From NCBI GenBank assembly GCA_902621165.1, contig CACNKX010000001.1, positions 1 through 44,838 of the forward strand: DNA of 44,838 nt, written 5' to 3'. The stretch comes from an uncultured Alphaproteobacteria bacterium (GTDB lineage: Bacteria > Pseudomonadota > Alphaproteobacteria > HIMB59 > GCA-002718135). The notes beneath the pieces were generated by a model that searched no databases, was not told where the DNA came from, and was given only the letters and a program-made list of their open reading frames with translations. Of this stretch, positions 25,155-33,904 are shown one piece after another (the stretch's first letter is position 1; each line of letters begins with the position of its first letter). The translations under genes were made by a program, and so were the position numbers.

Positions 25155-25964
25155 TTAAATTATAAAATGTTCAATAATTAGACTAGCACAAGTTAACAAC
25201 AAAAAAATAGCAAAAATCTTTCTTAATACTAACTTATCTATATTTGATGAAACTTTTGCACCAATTCCAGCAGTAAATATACTAGTTATCGATATAAAAA
25301 AAACTATTATAATATTTACGTAACCAAGCGAATAAATGGGAAGTTCATTTATATTTGACCCAGTATACATAAATGTAAGTGTTCCTGGAAAAGCAATTAA
25401 AAAACCAAAAACAGCAGAGGTTCCAACTGCTTCATGAATCTTTTTTGAAAACATTGTTAAAGTTGGAACACTAAAACTGCCACCACCTATACCAATTGTT
25501 GCAGATAAAAAACCAATAGAAGAGCTTATTGCAAAGTTAATTATATTAGATGATGGTATATTGTTACTTACAATTATTGGGTTTTGTTGAAACAGCATAT
25601 TTAATGAAATCAAAAATGCTAGAATTACAAAAAGAATTACTAAACTCTGTCCTGAAATAGAACTCGCTGTAAGAGAACCTACAATTGATCCTATTATTAT
25701 TCCTATTGCCCATTTTTTTACAATTATTAAATTTGTATTTTTAAGCTTAACATGAGATCTTATGGAAGAAATTGAAGTAAAACAAATTACACCAAGAGAA
25801 GATGCTACAGCAACATGCATCACAATTTCAGAGCTGTAACCAAGATTAAGTAAAATAAAGTAAGTTACAGGTACAATTATTATTCCACCTCCAACTCCTA
25901 ATAATCCTGCAATAAAACCAGAGACTAGACCTGTTAATAAAAAAATAAATACTATTGAAGTCAA
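25155..25964 (-). CDS. TSUP/TauE-SafE family membrane exporter
   Basis: A 269 aa membrane protein with about eight helices in two halves. Each half carries the family's glycine-rich motif, GLLGVGGGIIIVP (about residues 21-33) and GFLSATIGIGGGSFSVP (about 153-169). Family members move sulfite, sulfoacetate or other organosulfur anions; no substrate can be assigned. The start is TTG at 25964, with no ATG before the first conserved helix. It abuts the aminotransferase gene (0 bases), so the two are cotranscribed, and it is divergent from the lysine-catabolism operon over 65 bases. Confidence 0.9.
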   Translation of the reverse strand: MTSIVFIFLLTGLVSGFIAGLLGVGGGIIIVPVTYFILLNLGYSSEIVMHVAVASSLGVICFTSISSIRSHVKLKNTNLIIVKKWAIGIIIGSIVGSLTASSISGQSLVILFVILAFLISLNMLFQQNPIIVSNNIPSSNIINFAISSSIGFLSATIGIGGGSFSVPTLTMFSKKIHEAVGTSAVFGFLIAFPGTLTFMYTGSNINELPIYSLGYVNIIIVFFISITSIFTAGIGAKVSSNIDKLVLRKIFAIFLLLTCASLIIEHFII

Positions 25965-26010
25965 ATAAATTTCCGTATTTTAAGTTTCATTAATGTAGTA
26001 AACAATTTAA

Positions 26011-26016
26011 TATAAA
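26011..26016 (+). promoter_or_regulatory. Possible -10 box of the lysine catabolism/uvrB operon
   Basis: TATAAA in the 65-base divergent gap, 13 bases before the first gene's ATG at 26030. A transcript starting 6-7 bases downstream would have a leader of only about 7 bases. No convincing -35 is seen 16-18 bases upstream. Confidence 0.35.
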
Positions 26017-26029
26017 AGTAAATAAGACT

Positions 26030-27157
26030 ATGAAACATGTACATTGGATAGGAACTGGACTTTCTTCTATACCCGGAATTAGAAGATTAGCTAAAAATTT
26101 AGATAATTTTACAGTATGGAATAGAACATTAGATAAGGCTATAAAGAGTATTGACCATGTAGATAAAAACAATGTGAACGCAAAACAGTTTGATGTTGAT
26201 TTATTATTTAAAGAAACAAATCCTGGTGATATCGTGATTTCTCAACTACCAGCAAACAAACATTTAGAAATAGCTAAACTTTGTTTAAAACATAAATGTC
26301 ATTTTGCATCTACTAGTTACCTTAATCCAGAAATAAATATGCTAAATCCAGATGTAAAAAAAGAAAATTTAGTATTTATTAATGAGGTCGGTTTAGACCC
26401 AGGTATCGATCATTTTTTTTCCCATTTACTTGTCAGTGATCTTAAAAAAATCTCGACTGAAAAAACAGAAGTGGTTTATGAATCATATTGCGGCGGTTTT
26501 CCAGCAATTCCAAATGATTTCAAATATAAATTTAGTTGGTCTCCAGCTGGAGTAATCAAAGCCTTAAACAATGATGCAAAATATATAACAAAAGGAAAAA
26601 TAAATACTGTAACCCCATACAAATCTATTAGTTCTTATTCAATATCTGATGAAAATTTTGAAGCTTATCCAAACAGAGATTCAACACCATATGTAAGTGA
26701 ATACTTGTTTGATGAGAAGTGGACAGTCAAAGAGTTCGTAAGAGGAACTTTGCGACTTGATGGTTGGAAAGAGGCATGGCAGGATATTTTTTCAATGCTT
26801 GAAAAAAGATCGAATAATATAGAAGCTGAGATCAATGAAAAAAGTGAAGAATTATTAAAAAAAAATAAATATTTACCTGAGGAAGAAGATCGCGTTGTAC
26901 TTTCTGTAAAACTTAAAGCTTTTGAAAATGATAATAAAATTTTTGATAGTTCTTATTTTCTAGATGAAAAAGGAAGTGGTGAAAATACCGCAATGGGTAA
27001 ACTTGTATCTATTACTTTATCAGCTGCGATTGATCTAATTATGGATTATAAAATTGAGTCTGGTGTTAGAACTGCACCACATAAAACAGAAGATATAATG
27101 TATTTTTTTAAAATTTTAAAAGATTATAAAATTAATATCCAACAAGAGAATGGATAA
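26030..27157 (+). CDS. Saccharopine dehydrogenase (glutamate-forming)-like protein
   Basis: A 375 aa oxidoreductase of the saccharopine dehydrogenase family, equivalent to the SDH half of animal AASS. It would split saccharopine to glutamate and 2-aminoadipate semialdehyde. The Rossmann start is HWIGTGLSSIPG (residues 4-15), and the substrate-domain signature FINEVGLDPGIDHFFSH lies at about residues 116-132. SPAGVIKAL and GENTAMGK (near the C-terminus) are also conserved. It overlaps the next gene, the lysine-ketoglutarate reductase half, by 8 bases, and the two together rebuild the bifunctional enzyme in split and swapped order. Confidence 0.9.
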   Translation: MKHVHWIGTGLSSIPGIRRLAKNLDNFTVWNRTLDKAIKSIDHVDKNNVNAKQFDVDLLFKETNPGDIVISQLPANKHLEIAKLCLKHKCHFASTSYLNPEINMLNPDVKKENLVFINEVGLDPGIDHFFSHLLVSDLKKISTEKTEVVYESYCGGFPAIPNDFKYKFSWSPAGVIKALNNDAKYITKGKINTVTPYKSISSYSISDENFEAYPNRDSTPYVSEYLFDEKWTVKEFVRGTLRLDGWKEAWQDIFSMLEKRSNNIEAEINEKSEELLKKNKYLPEEEDRVVLSVKLKAFENDNKIFDSSYFLDEKGSGENTAMGKLVSITLSAAIDLIMDYKIESGVRTAPHKTEDIMYFFKILKDYKINIQQENG

Positions 27158-28379
27158 TCAATTAACCAATATTGGTATTGTTAGAGAGTCTAGAAATGAT
27201 GAAAATAGAACTCCTCTAGTCCCAGAACATATAAAAAAATACAAAGAAAGTAATCCAAATGTTAATTTCATTATTCAGCCATCAAATAATAGATGCTTTT
27301 CTGATGAAGAATATGAATTATCTGGAGCTAAAATTAATGACAATTTAAATGAATGCTCAATAATATTTGGAGTTAAAGAAATTGATTCAAATATTTTAAT
27401 TAATAATAGGACATATCTTTTTTTTTCTCACACCTTTAAAATTAATAAACAACAAAAAAATATTGAAAAAAATAAGAAAGACTTACTATTATCAATTTTA
27501 AATAAAAAAATTACATTGATTGATTATGAAAATATCAGAAGTAAAAATGGTAATAGGTGTTTAGGTTTTGGAAGATTTGCAGGTATTGTTGGTTGTTATA
27601 ATACCTTAAATTTATTACTTAAAGTTCTTGGAAAACAATCTCTTGCTAGTGCCTATAAAATTAATGATTACGAAAGATTAGTATTAAATTTAAAAAATTT
27701 ATATTTTCCTAAAACTAAAATTCTAGTTACTGGTGATGGTAGAGTTGCAAAAGGAGTAATTGAACTTTTGAATGAAACAAACATTAAAGCAGTATCAAAA
27801 AAAGACTTTTTGGAAAAAAAATTTGATCAACCTATTTTTTGTAATTTGGAAACTAAAGATTATGTTACAAATAATTCTTCCACTAATTTTAATCTTGAGC
27901 ATTTTATTAATAATCCTCAAGATTATTCGAGTTCTGCATTACAATATTTAAAAGAAACTAATATACTTATAAGCGCACATTACTGGGACCCATCTTCTCC
28001 AAAAATATTTGAGAATGAAGACTTAAAAGTTTTACAAAATCTAAAAATTGTTGGCGATATTACTTGTGATATTAATGGTTCTGTCCCAACTACAATACGA
28101 TCAACAACAATTGAGAAACCAAATTATTGGATTGAAAGATATAATTTAAAAGAAATAGACAAAAATAATGATGGAATTGCTGTTATGGCAGTTGATAATT
28201 TACCATCTGAATTGCCACGGGATTCAAGTACAGAATTTAGTGAAGGTATTATCAAAGAAGTTCTTCCTTTTTTATTAAAAGAAGATGATGGAAGAATATT
28301 AAATGGAACAATAACAACAGATGGTAGTTTTTTAGAAAAGTACAATTATTTAAATAATTATATTAAAATTAATGAATAA
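27150..28379 (+). CDS. Lysine-2-oxoglutarate reductase (saccharopine dehydrogenase, lysine-forming)-like protein
   Basis: A 409 aa protein with the alanine dehydrogenase/PNT N-terminal fold. The N-terminal IGIVRESRNDENRTPLVPEHI (in parts: IGIVRE, ENRTPL) is characteristic of the LKR half of LKR/SDH. GFGRFAGIVGCYN and the nucleotide site TGDGRVAKG (about residues 194-202) follow; DITCDINGSVPTT and MAVDNLPSELPRDSS near the end are strong LKR signatures. The expected reaction joins lysine and 2-oxoglutarate to saccharopine. It is coupled by ATG-stop overlaps to both the SDH gene upstream and uvrB downstream. Confidence 0.9.
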   Translation: MDNQLTNIGIVRESRNDENRTPLVPEHIKKYKESNPNVNFIIQPSNNRCFSDEEYELSGAKINDNLNECSIIFGVKEIDSNILINNRTYLFFSHTFKINKQQKNIEKNKKDLLLSILNKKITLIDYENIRSKNGNRCLGFGRFAGIVGCYNTLNLLLKVLGKQSLASAYKINDYERLVLNLKNLYFPKTKILVTGDGRVAKGVIELLNETNIKAVSKKDFLEKKFDQPIFCNLETKDYVTNNSSTNFNLEHFINNPQDYSSSALQYLKETNILISAHYWDPSSPKIFENEDLKVLQNLKIVGDITCDINGSVPTTIRSTTIEKPNYWIERYNLKEIDKNNDGIAVMAVDNLPSELPRDSSTEFSEGIIKEVLPFLLKEDDGRILNGTITTDGSFLEKYNYLNNYIKINE

Positions 28380-30426
28380 AGCAGAAAAAAAACATCATCT
28401 CTCTCCCGAAATCACAACACCTTTTAAAATTGTCAGTGATTTTAATCCAAGTGGTGATCAACCTGAAGCAATTAAAAGTATTGTTAAAAGTCTAAATGAA
28501 GGAGAACAAGAACAAGTTCTTTTAGGTGTCACTGGATCAGGTAAGACATTTACAATGGCTAAAGTAATTGAAAAAGTACAGAAACCTACTTTAATAATGG
28601 CGCCAAATAAAACATTAGCAGCACAACTTTATGGCGAAATGAAAAATTTGTTTCCAAATAATGCTGTTGAATATTTTGTCAGTTATTATGATTATTATAC
28701 ACCAGAAGCATATGTACCAAGAACTGATACATATATTGAAAAAGAATCTTCAATAAATGAACAAATTGATCGTCTAAGGCATTCAGCTACTAGATCTTTA
28801 GTAGAAAGAAGAGATACAATCATAGTAGCATCAGTTTCTTGTATTTATGGTATTGGATCAGTTGATGCTTATTCTTCAATGTCTTTTACTTTAGATAAAA
28901 ATCAATCAATAAGTAGAGAGATAATTATCAGAAAGTTGGTAGAACTTTTATACAAACGTCGTGACATGGACTTTAGAAGAGGTAGCTTTAGAGCTAAGGG
29001 AGATATTTTAGAAATTTTCCCTTCTCACTATGAAGATATTTCTTGGAAAATTTCTATGTTTGGAGATGATATAGAGAGTATAACACAAGTGGACCCACTT
29101 ACTGGAGAGAAGCTTGGAGAACTTGAACAAATAAGAATATTTGCAAACTCTCACTATGTAACCCCAAAGCCAACAATAAAAAAAGCGATTACTATGATTA
29201 AAAATGATCTAAAAAAACAATTAGAGATTTTTGAAAAAGAAAAAAAATATTTAGAAAGACAAAGGTTAGATGAGAGAACTACATTTGACTTAGAAATGAT
29301 GGAAACTACTGGAAGTTGCAGTGGTATTGAAAATTATTCTAGATATTTGTCAGGAAGACAGCCGGGGGAGCCTCCTCCTACACTTTATGAATATATTCCA
29401 GAAGACTCTTTGTTGTTTATAGATGAAAGCCATCAGACATGTGGTCAAATAGCAGGAATGTACAAAGGTGATTTTTCTAGAAAATCAACTTTAGCTCAAT
29501 ATGGTTTTAGACTACCAAGTTGTGTTGATAACAGACCTTTAAAAAGAGAGGAATGGGACGCAATGCGTCCACAAACTATATTTGTAAGCGCAACACCAGG
29601 AGATTATGAACTTGAAAAGACAGGTGGTATCTTTGTTGAACAAGTAATTAGACCCACTGGTTTAATTGATCCACCTATTGAAATAAGGCCAACTAAACAT
29701 CAAATTGATAACTTAATTGATGAATGTAAAAGGACTATAGATAAAGGTCATCGTGTTCTAATCACAACACTTACAAAAAAAATGGCCGAAGATCTTACTG
29801 AATATATTAATGAAGAAGGATTAAAAGTACGGTATCTTCACTCTGATATTGATACATTAGAAAGAATAGAAATTATTAGAGATCTAAGATTAGGAGTTTT
29901 TAATGTTTTAGTTGGAATAAACCTTCTTAGAGAAGGTTTAGATATTCCTGAATGTGCTTTAATGGCTATATTAGATGCTGATAAGGAAGGTTACCTACGT
30001 TCAAGAACTAGTTTAATTCAGACTATTGGTAGAGCTGCAAGAAATGTTGAGAGTAAAGTCTTAATGTATGCTGATAACATTACCACTAGTATGAAAGAAG
30101 CAATCGAAGAGACAGATAGAAGGCGAACTAAACAACTAGAATATAATAAAATAAATAAAATTACGCCAATCAGTATTAAAAAGAATATTCAAGAAATAAT
30201 TGAGAACACAGCTGAACAAGATCATGTTACAGTTGAAATTGATAATGCTAAAGAATTAGTTGGTAAGGATCTTGATAAACATATTAAAAATTTAGAGAAA
30301 AAAATGAATGAATTTGCTTCAAAACTTGAATTTGAAGATGCAGCTAGATTACGAGATGAAATCAATAGATTAAAGGCGAAAGAAGTGGGCCTTTCTAATA
30401 AAGTTTTGCAGTTTAAAAAGAATTAA
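28372..30426 (+). CDS. uvrB: Excinuclease ABC subunit B
   Basis: Damage-verifying helicase of nucleotide excision repair, 684 aa. Walker A GVTGSGKTFT (about residues 52-61), the beta-hairpin region YYDYYTPEAYVPRTD (about 105-119), IDESHQT (Walker B; canonical enzymes usually have V for Q), motif with RPLKREEWD, ATPGDYE, LHSDIDTLER, VGINLLREGLDIPE and QTIGRAARN are all present. A C-terminal UVR domain (about 640-675) binds UvrC. Its place inside an amino-acid catabolism operon is unusual. It shares 8 bases with the upstream gene and 1 base with the downstream gene (TAATG). Confidence 0.97.
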   Translation: MNKAEKKHHLSPEITTPFKIVSDFNPSGDQPEAIKSIVKSLNEGEQEQVLLGVTGSGKTFTMAKVIEKVQKPTLIMAPNKTLAAQLYGEMKNLFPNNAVEYFVSYYDYYTPEAYVPRTDTYIEKESSINEQIDRLRHSATRSLVERRDTIIVASVSCIYGIGSVDAYSSMSFTLDKNQSISREIIIRKLVELLYKRRDMDFRRGSFRAKGDILEIFPSHYEDISWKISMFGDDIESITQVDPLTGEKLGELEQIRIFANSHYVTPKPTIKKAITMIKNDLKKQLEIFEKEKKYLERQRLDERTTFDLEMMETTGSCSGIENYSRYLSGRQPGEPPPTLYEYIPEDSLLFIDESHQTCGQIAGMYKGDFSRKSTLAQYGFRLPSCVDNRPLKREEWDAMRPQTIFVSATPGDYELEKTGGIFVEQVIRPTGLIDPPIEIRPTKHQIDNLIDECKRTIDKGHRVLITTLTKKMAEDLTEYINEEGLKVRYLHSDIDTLERIEIIRDLRLGVFNVLVGINLLREGLDIPECALMAILDADKEGYLRSRTSLIQTIGRAARNVESKVLMYADNITTSMKEAIEETDRRRTKQLEYNKINKITPISIKKNIQEIIENTAEQDHVTVEIDNAKELVGKDLDKHIKNLEKKMNEFASKLEFEDAARLRDEINRLKAKEVGLSNKVLQFKKN

Positions 30427-31430
30427 TGGATATTGTATTTTCAGAAACTAACCAGACTGGAATCATTAAACTAAATCGACCTAAAGCTTTAAATGCTCTC
30501 AATTTAGAAATGGCAAAAAAATTCCATGACAAATTATTAGAATGGGAAGAAAAAGATAATATCTTAAGAGTATTGTTAGTTGGAGAAGGTAAACATTTTT
30601 GTGCAGGAGGTGATGTAAAATCTCTTGTTCTTGCTGGAAAAGAAAACTCTTTAAAACATGATTTTTTTAAAATTGAGTATAAGCTTAATTATTTAATAAG
30701 CCAATTTAGTAAAGAATTTCTTTCAGTTTGGAATGGTGTAGTGATGGGAGGTGGGGTTGGTTTATCAATCTATGGTGATCACAGATTGGCAACAGACAAT
30801 TCAAAATTTGCAATGCCAGAATCTGCCATTGGTTTTTTTCCAGATGTTGGTGGAAGTTATTTTTTATCAAATCTTCCAGGTAACATTGGTAAGTATATTG
30901 GTTTAACGGGTGAGGTTTTAGGGTTAAATGAATTAATTTTTTTCGGATTAGCAACTCACTACTTTAAAAGTAATAAAATAGAAGATGTTAAAGAAAAATT
31001 TATTACAAGAGGAGAAATTTTACACGATAATTTCGAAGTAGAGAATGATACATATCTAATTGAAAATATGAATTTAATAAATGAACTATTCAATGGAAAT
31101 ATTCAAAAAATCATATCAAATTTAAAAAGTCATAACTCAGGGCTTTCAAAAAAAATTTTAGATATTCTTTTAGTTAAATGTCCAATGAGTCTTGCGATAA
31201 GCGCTAAACTTATAGATGATGCAAAAGGTAAATCGTTAAAAGAATGTTTAGAAACTGAATTTCAATTAAGTCAAAAAATAGTATACCGTAGTGACTTTGA
31301 TAACGGTGTAAATTCAGTGCTAATTTCAAAAGATCATAATCCTATTTGGGAACCATCAAAAATAGATGAAATAAATATAGAAGATCTAGATTTTTATTTT
31401 GAAACTCATACTGAAAATCTTTATCTATAA
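30426..31430 (+). CDS. 3-hydroxyisobutyryl-CoA hydrolase (enoyl-CoA hydratase/isomerase family)
   Basis: A 334 aa crotonase-fold enzyme. LNRPKALNALN and GKHFCAGGDVKSL (first oxyanion-hole strand, about residues 55-67) lead to WNGVVMGGGVGLS and AMPESAIGFFPDVGGSYFL (about 134-152), the run characteristic of 3-hydroxyisobutyryl-CoA hydrolases rather than hydratases. The predicted role is in valine degradation, releasing 3-hydroxyisobutyrate. No other valine-pathway gene is nearby. Shares one base with uvrB and precedes the DMGDH-like gene by 8 bases. Confidence 0.88.
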   Translation: MDIVFSETNQTGIIKLNRPKALNALNLEMAKKFHDKLLEWEEKDNILRVLLVGEGKHFCAGGDVKSLVLAGKENSLKHDFFKIEYKLNYLISQFSKEFLSVWNGVVMGGGVGLSIYGDHRLATDNSKFAMPESAIGFFPDVGGSYFLSNLPGNIGKYIGLTGEVLGLNELIFFGLATHYFKSNKIEDVKEKFITRGEILHDNFEVENDTYLIENMNLINELFNGNIQKIISNLKSHNSGLSKKILDILLVKCPMSLAISAKLIDDAKGKSLKECLETEFQLSQKIVYRSDFDNGVNSVLISKDHNPIWEPSKIDEINIEDLDFYFETHTENLYL

Positions 31431-31438
31431 TATTACAA

Positions 31439-33886
31439 ATGAGTAATAGAATTCCTACTTCTGCAAAAGTAGTTGTAATAGGCGGTGGTATAGCTGGATG
31501 TTCTGTAGCTTATCATTTAGCAAAATTTGGATGGAAGGATGTGATCTTGCTAGAAAGAGATCAATTAACTTCTGGAACTACTTGGCATGCAGCAGGACTG
31601 ATTGGTCAGATTGGTGCATCAGCAACCATTACAAAACTTAGAAATTATTCGTTAAATTTATATAAAGACCTGGAAAAAGAAACAGGAATAGCAACAGGTT
31701 TAAAACAAAATGGCTCTTTAACTATTGCAACAACTAATGATCGATTAGAAGAATTAAGGAGACAAGCTACTTTTTCTCAAAGATTTAATATAGAAGTTAA
31801 TGAATTAGAAAAAAATCAGATTAAGGATATTTATTCTCTTATAAATACTGATGATATTGTTGGTGGAATATTTATTCCAAAAGATGGTCAAGCAGATCCT
31901 GTTGGTATAACAAATGTTCTTGCTAAATCGGCAAAAATGCATGGTGCAAAAATATTTGAACATTGTTCTGTAAATAAAATCCTTACTAAAAATGGATCAA
32001 TAGAAGGTGTAGATACAAAACATGGAAAAATTAAATGTGAGTATATTGTTCTAGCATCTGGAATGTGGTCAAGGCAGATAGCAAATGAAATTAACGTTAG
32101 TATACCGCTATATCCAAATGAACACTTCTATATATTAAGTGAACCGTTAAAAGAAATTTCTAAATCACTTCCAGTTCTTAGAGATTACAATAATTGCTTA
32201 TATCTAAAAGAGGATGCTGGAAAAATTTTAGTAGGAATTTTTGAGCCTAATGCTAAACCTGCATTTACTGATACGTATAAAGTGCCCAATGATTTTTCTT
32301 TTGGAGAACTACCTGAAGATTTTGATCATTTTGAACCGCATTTAAAAAATGCTATGAAAAGAATACCAGCCCTTGAAAATGTAGGTATAAGAAAATTCTT
32401 CAACGGTCCTGAAGCTTTTACTCCAGATACAAATTATCTATTAGGAGAAACACCAGAAGTAAAAAACTTTTATGTTTGTTGTGGATTTAATAGTATTGGT
32501 ATTCAGAGTGCTGGTGGTGCCGGTAAAGTAACTGCAGAATGGATGATGAACGGTGAGATTAATGAAGATCTTTACTCCTTAGATATTTCAAGATTTGAAA
32601 AATTTCACTCTGAGACAAAATTTATAACTGAGAGAGTTACTGAATCATTAGGAGATTTATATGCAATGCACTGGCCTTACAAACAACATAAATCTTCAAG
32701 AAATATTAAAATGCTTCCTTTTCATAATGATTTGAAAAAAAAAGGTGCATGTTTTGGTCAAGTGGCGGGCTTTGAAAGACCAATGTGGTATGCCCTAAAT
32801 GGTAAGAAACCAGAATATGATTACAGTTATGGCTATCAAAATTGGTATGATGCAGCAAAATATGAAACAACAAACACAAGAAAAAATGTTGGTTTATTTG
32901 ACTTAAGTGCCTTTGCAAAATTTGAAATTAAGGGAGATACTGCCTTCAACGATCTTCAACGAATATGCTGTAATAATATTAAAAATAATCCCGGTGATAT
33001 AACTTATACTCAGATGCTCAATTCAAATGGTGGCATTGTTGCTGATTTAACAGTTACTTGTATTGATAAAGATTCTTTTCGTATTGTGACGGGTTCATCT
33101 GTGAGAGAACATGATAAAAAACATATTTCAGAAAATCTAAGTAAAAACACAACTTTAATTGATAGCACTGAAAGTTTAGCTTGTTTTGGTGTTTTTGGTC
33201 CTAAAAGTAGAGAAATTCTAACGGAAATATTTGGAGAACATTTTTCAAACGACAAGTTTAAATTTGGAACTGCTAAAGAAATATCATTGAAAAATAATAA
33301 ATTAATCTTCCAAAGATTATCTTTTGTTGGTGAACTTGGTTGGGAAATTTTTGTTCCTATAAATATATCCAGAGAAATTTATTTAAAGTTAGTTAAAGTT
33401 GGAGAAAACTATAACCTTTCGCATGCTGGCGCTCATGCACTTGATATTATGAGAATGGAAAAAGGATATTTACATTGGGGTCATGATATTTCACCAGCTG
33501 AAAACCCATTTGAAGCTGGATTAGAATTTACTGTTAAATTAAATAAAAAATCAGATTTTATAGGTAAAGAAGCTTTAAAAACAAAAAATAGAATTAAGAA
33601 GAAACAACTAACAAATTTTGTTTTAGAAAAATCTACTCCAGGAAATCCACTCTTATTACATGATGAGCCTATTTATTATAAAAATAAGATTGTGGGAGAA
33701 ACAACTTCAAGCAATTATTCATTTTATTACAATAAAAATATGGTCTTTGGATATATAGACTCAGAAATAGATTTAAAAAAATTAAATGGCAGCAATTTTG
33801 AAGTTGAAGTTGCTAAAAATAAATATGTTATGTCCGTTCAATTTAATCCATTGCATGATCCTGAAAATAATTTTACAAAAATATAG
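31439..33886 (+). CDS. Dimethylglycine/sarcosine dehydrogenase-like FAD-tetrahydrofolate protein
   Basis: An 815 aa two-part enzyme. The N-terminal DAO-type flavin domain starts with VIGGGIAGCSVAYHLA (about residues 12-27) and has SGTTWHAAGL (about 45-54), where the histidine is the covalent FAD anchor of mammalian DMGDH and sarcosine dehydrogenase. GFNSIGIQSAGGAG closes the flavin part. A FAO linker and a GcvT-like tetrahydrofolate-binding domain follow (about 430-815), with FDLSAFAKFEIKG and HAGAHALDIMRMEKGY. The enzyme demethylates an N-methylated amine to formaldehyde or methylene-THF plus reduced flavin. Substrate (dimethylglycine, sarcosine or another methylated amine) is not fixed by the sequence. 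Confidence 0.91.
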   Translation: MSNRIPTSAKVVVIGGGIAGCSVAYHLAKFGWKDVILLERDQLTSGTTWHAAGLIGQIGASATITKLRNYSLNLYKDLEKETGIATGLKQNGSLTIATTNDRLEELRRQATFSQRFNIEVNELEKNQIKDIYSLINTDDIVGGIFIPKDGQADPVGITNVLAKSAKMHGAKIFEHCSVNKILTKNGSIEGVDTKHGKIKCEYIVLASGMWSRQIANEINVSIPLYPNEHFYILSEPLKEISKSLPVLRDYNNCLYLKEDAGKILVGIFEPNAKPAFTDTYKVPNDFSFGELPEDFDHFEPHLKNAMKRIPALENVGIRKFFNGPEAFTPDTNYLLGETPEVKNFYVCCGFNSIGIQSAGGAGKVTAEWMMNGEINEDLYSLDISRFEKFHSETKFITERVTESLGDLYAMHWPYKQHKSSRNIKMLPFHNDLKKKGACFGQVAGFERPMWYALNGKKPEYDYSYGYQNWYDAAKYETTNTRKNVGLFDLSAFAKFEIKGDTAFNDLQRICCNNIKNNPGDITYTQMLNSNGGIVADLTVTCIDKDSFRIVTGSSVREHDKKHISENLSKNTTLIDSTESLACFGVFGPKSREILTEIFGEHFSNDKFKFGTAKEISLKNNKLIFQRLSFVGELGWEIFVPINISREIYLKLVKVGENYNLSHAGAHALDIMRMEKGYLHWGHDISPAENPFEAGLEFTVKLNKKSDFIGKEALKTKNRIKKKQLTNFVLEKSTPGNPLLLHDEPIYYKNKIVGETTSSNYSFYYNKNMVFGYIDSEIDLKKLNGSNFEVEVAKNKYVMSVQFNPLHDPENNFTKI

Positions 33887-33904
33887 TTTTTTACAATCTA
33901 ATAT

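Noticed and set aside
28372..30426. IDESHQT in UvrB as a sign of inactivation
   Set aside because: The catalytic Asp and Glu of the Walker B motif are intact; only a neighbouring Val to Gln change is present and all other motifs are normal.
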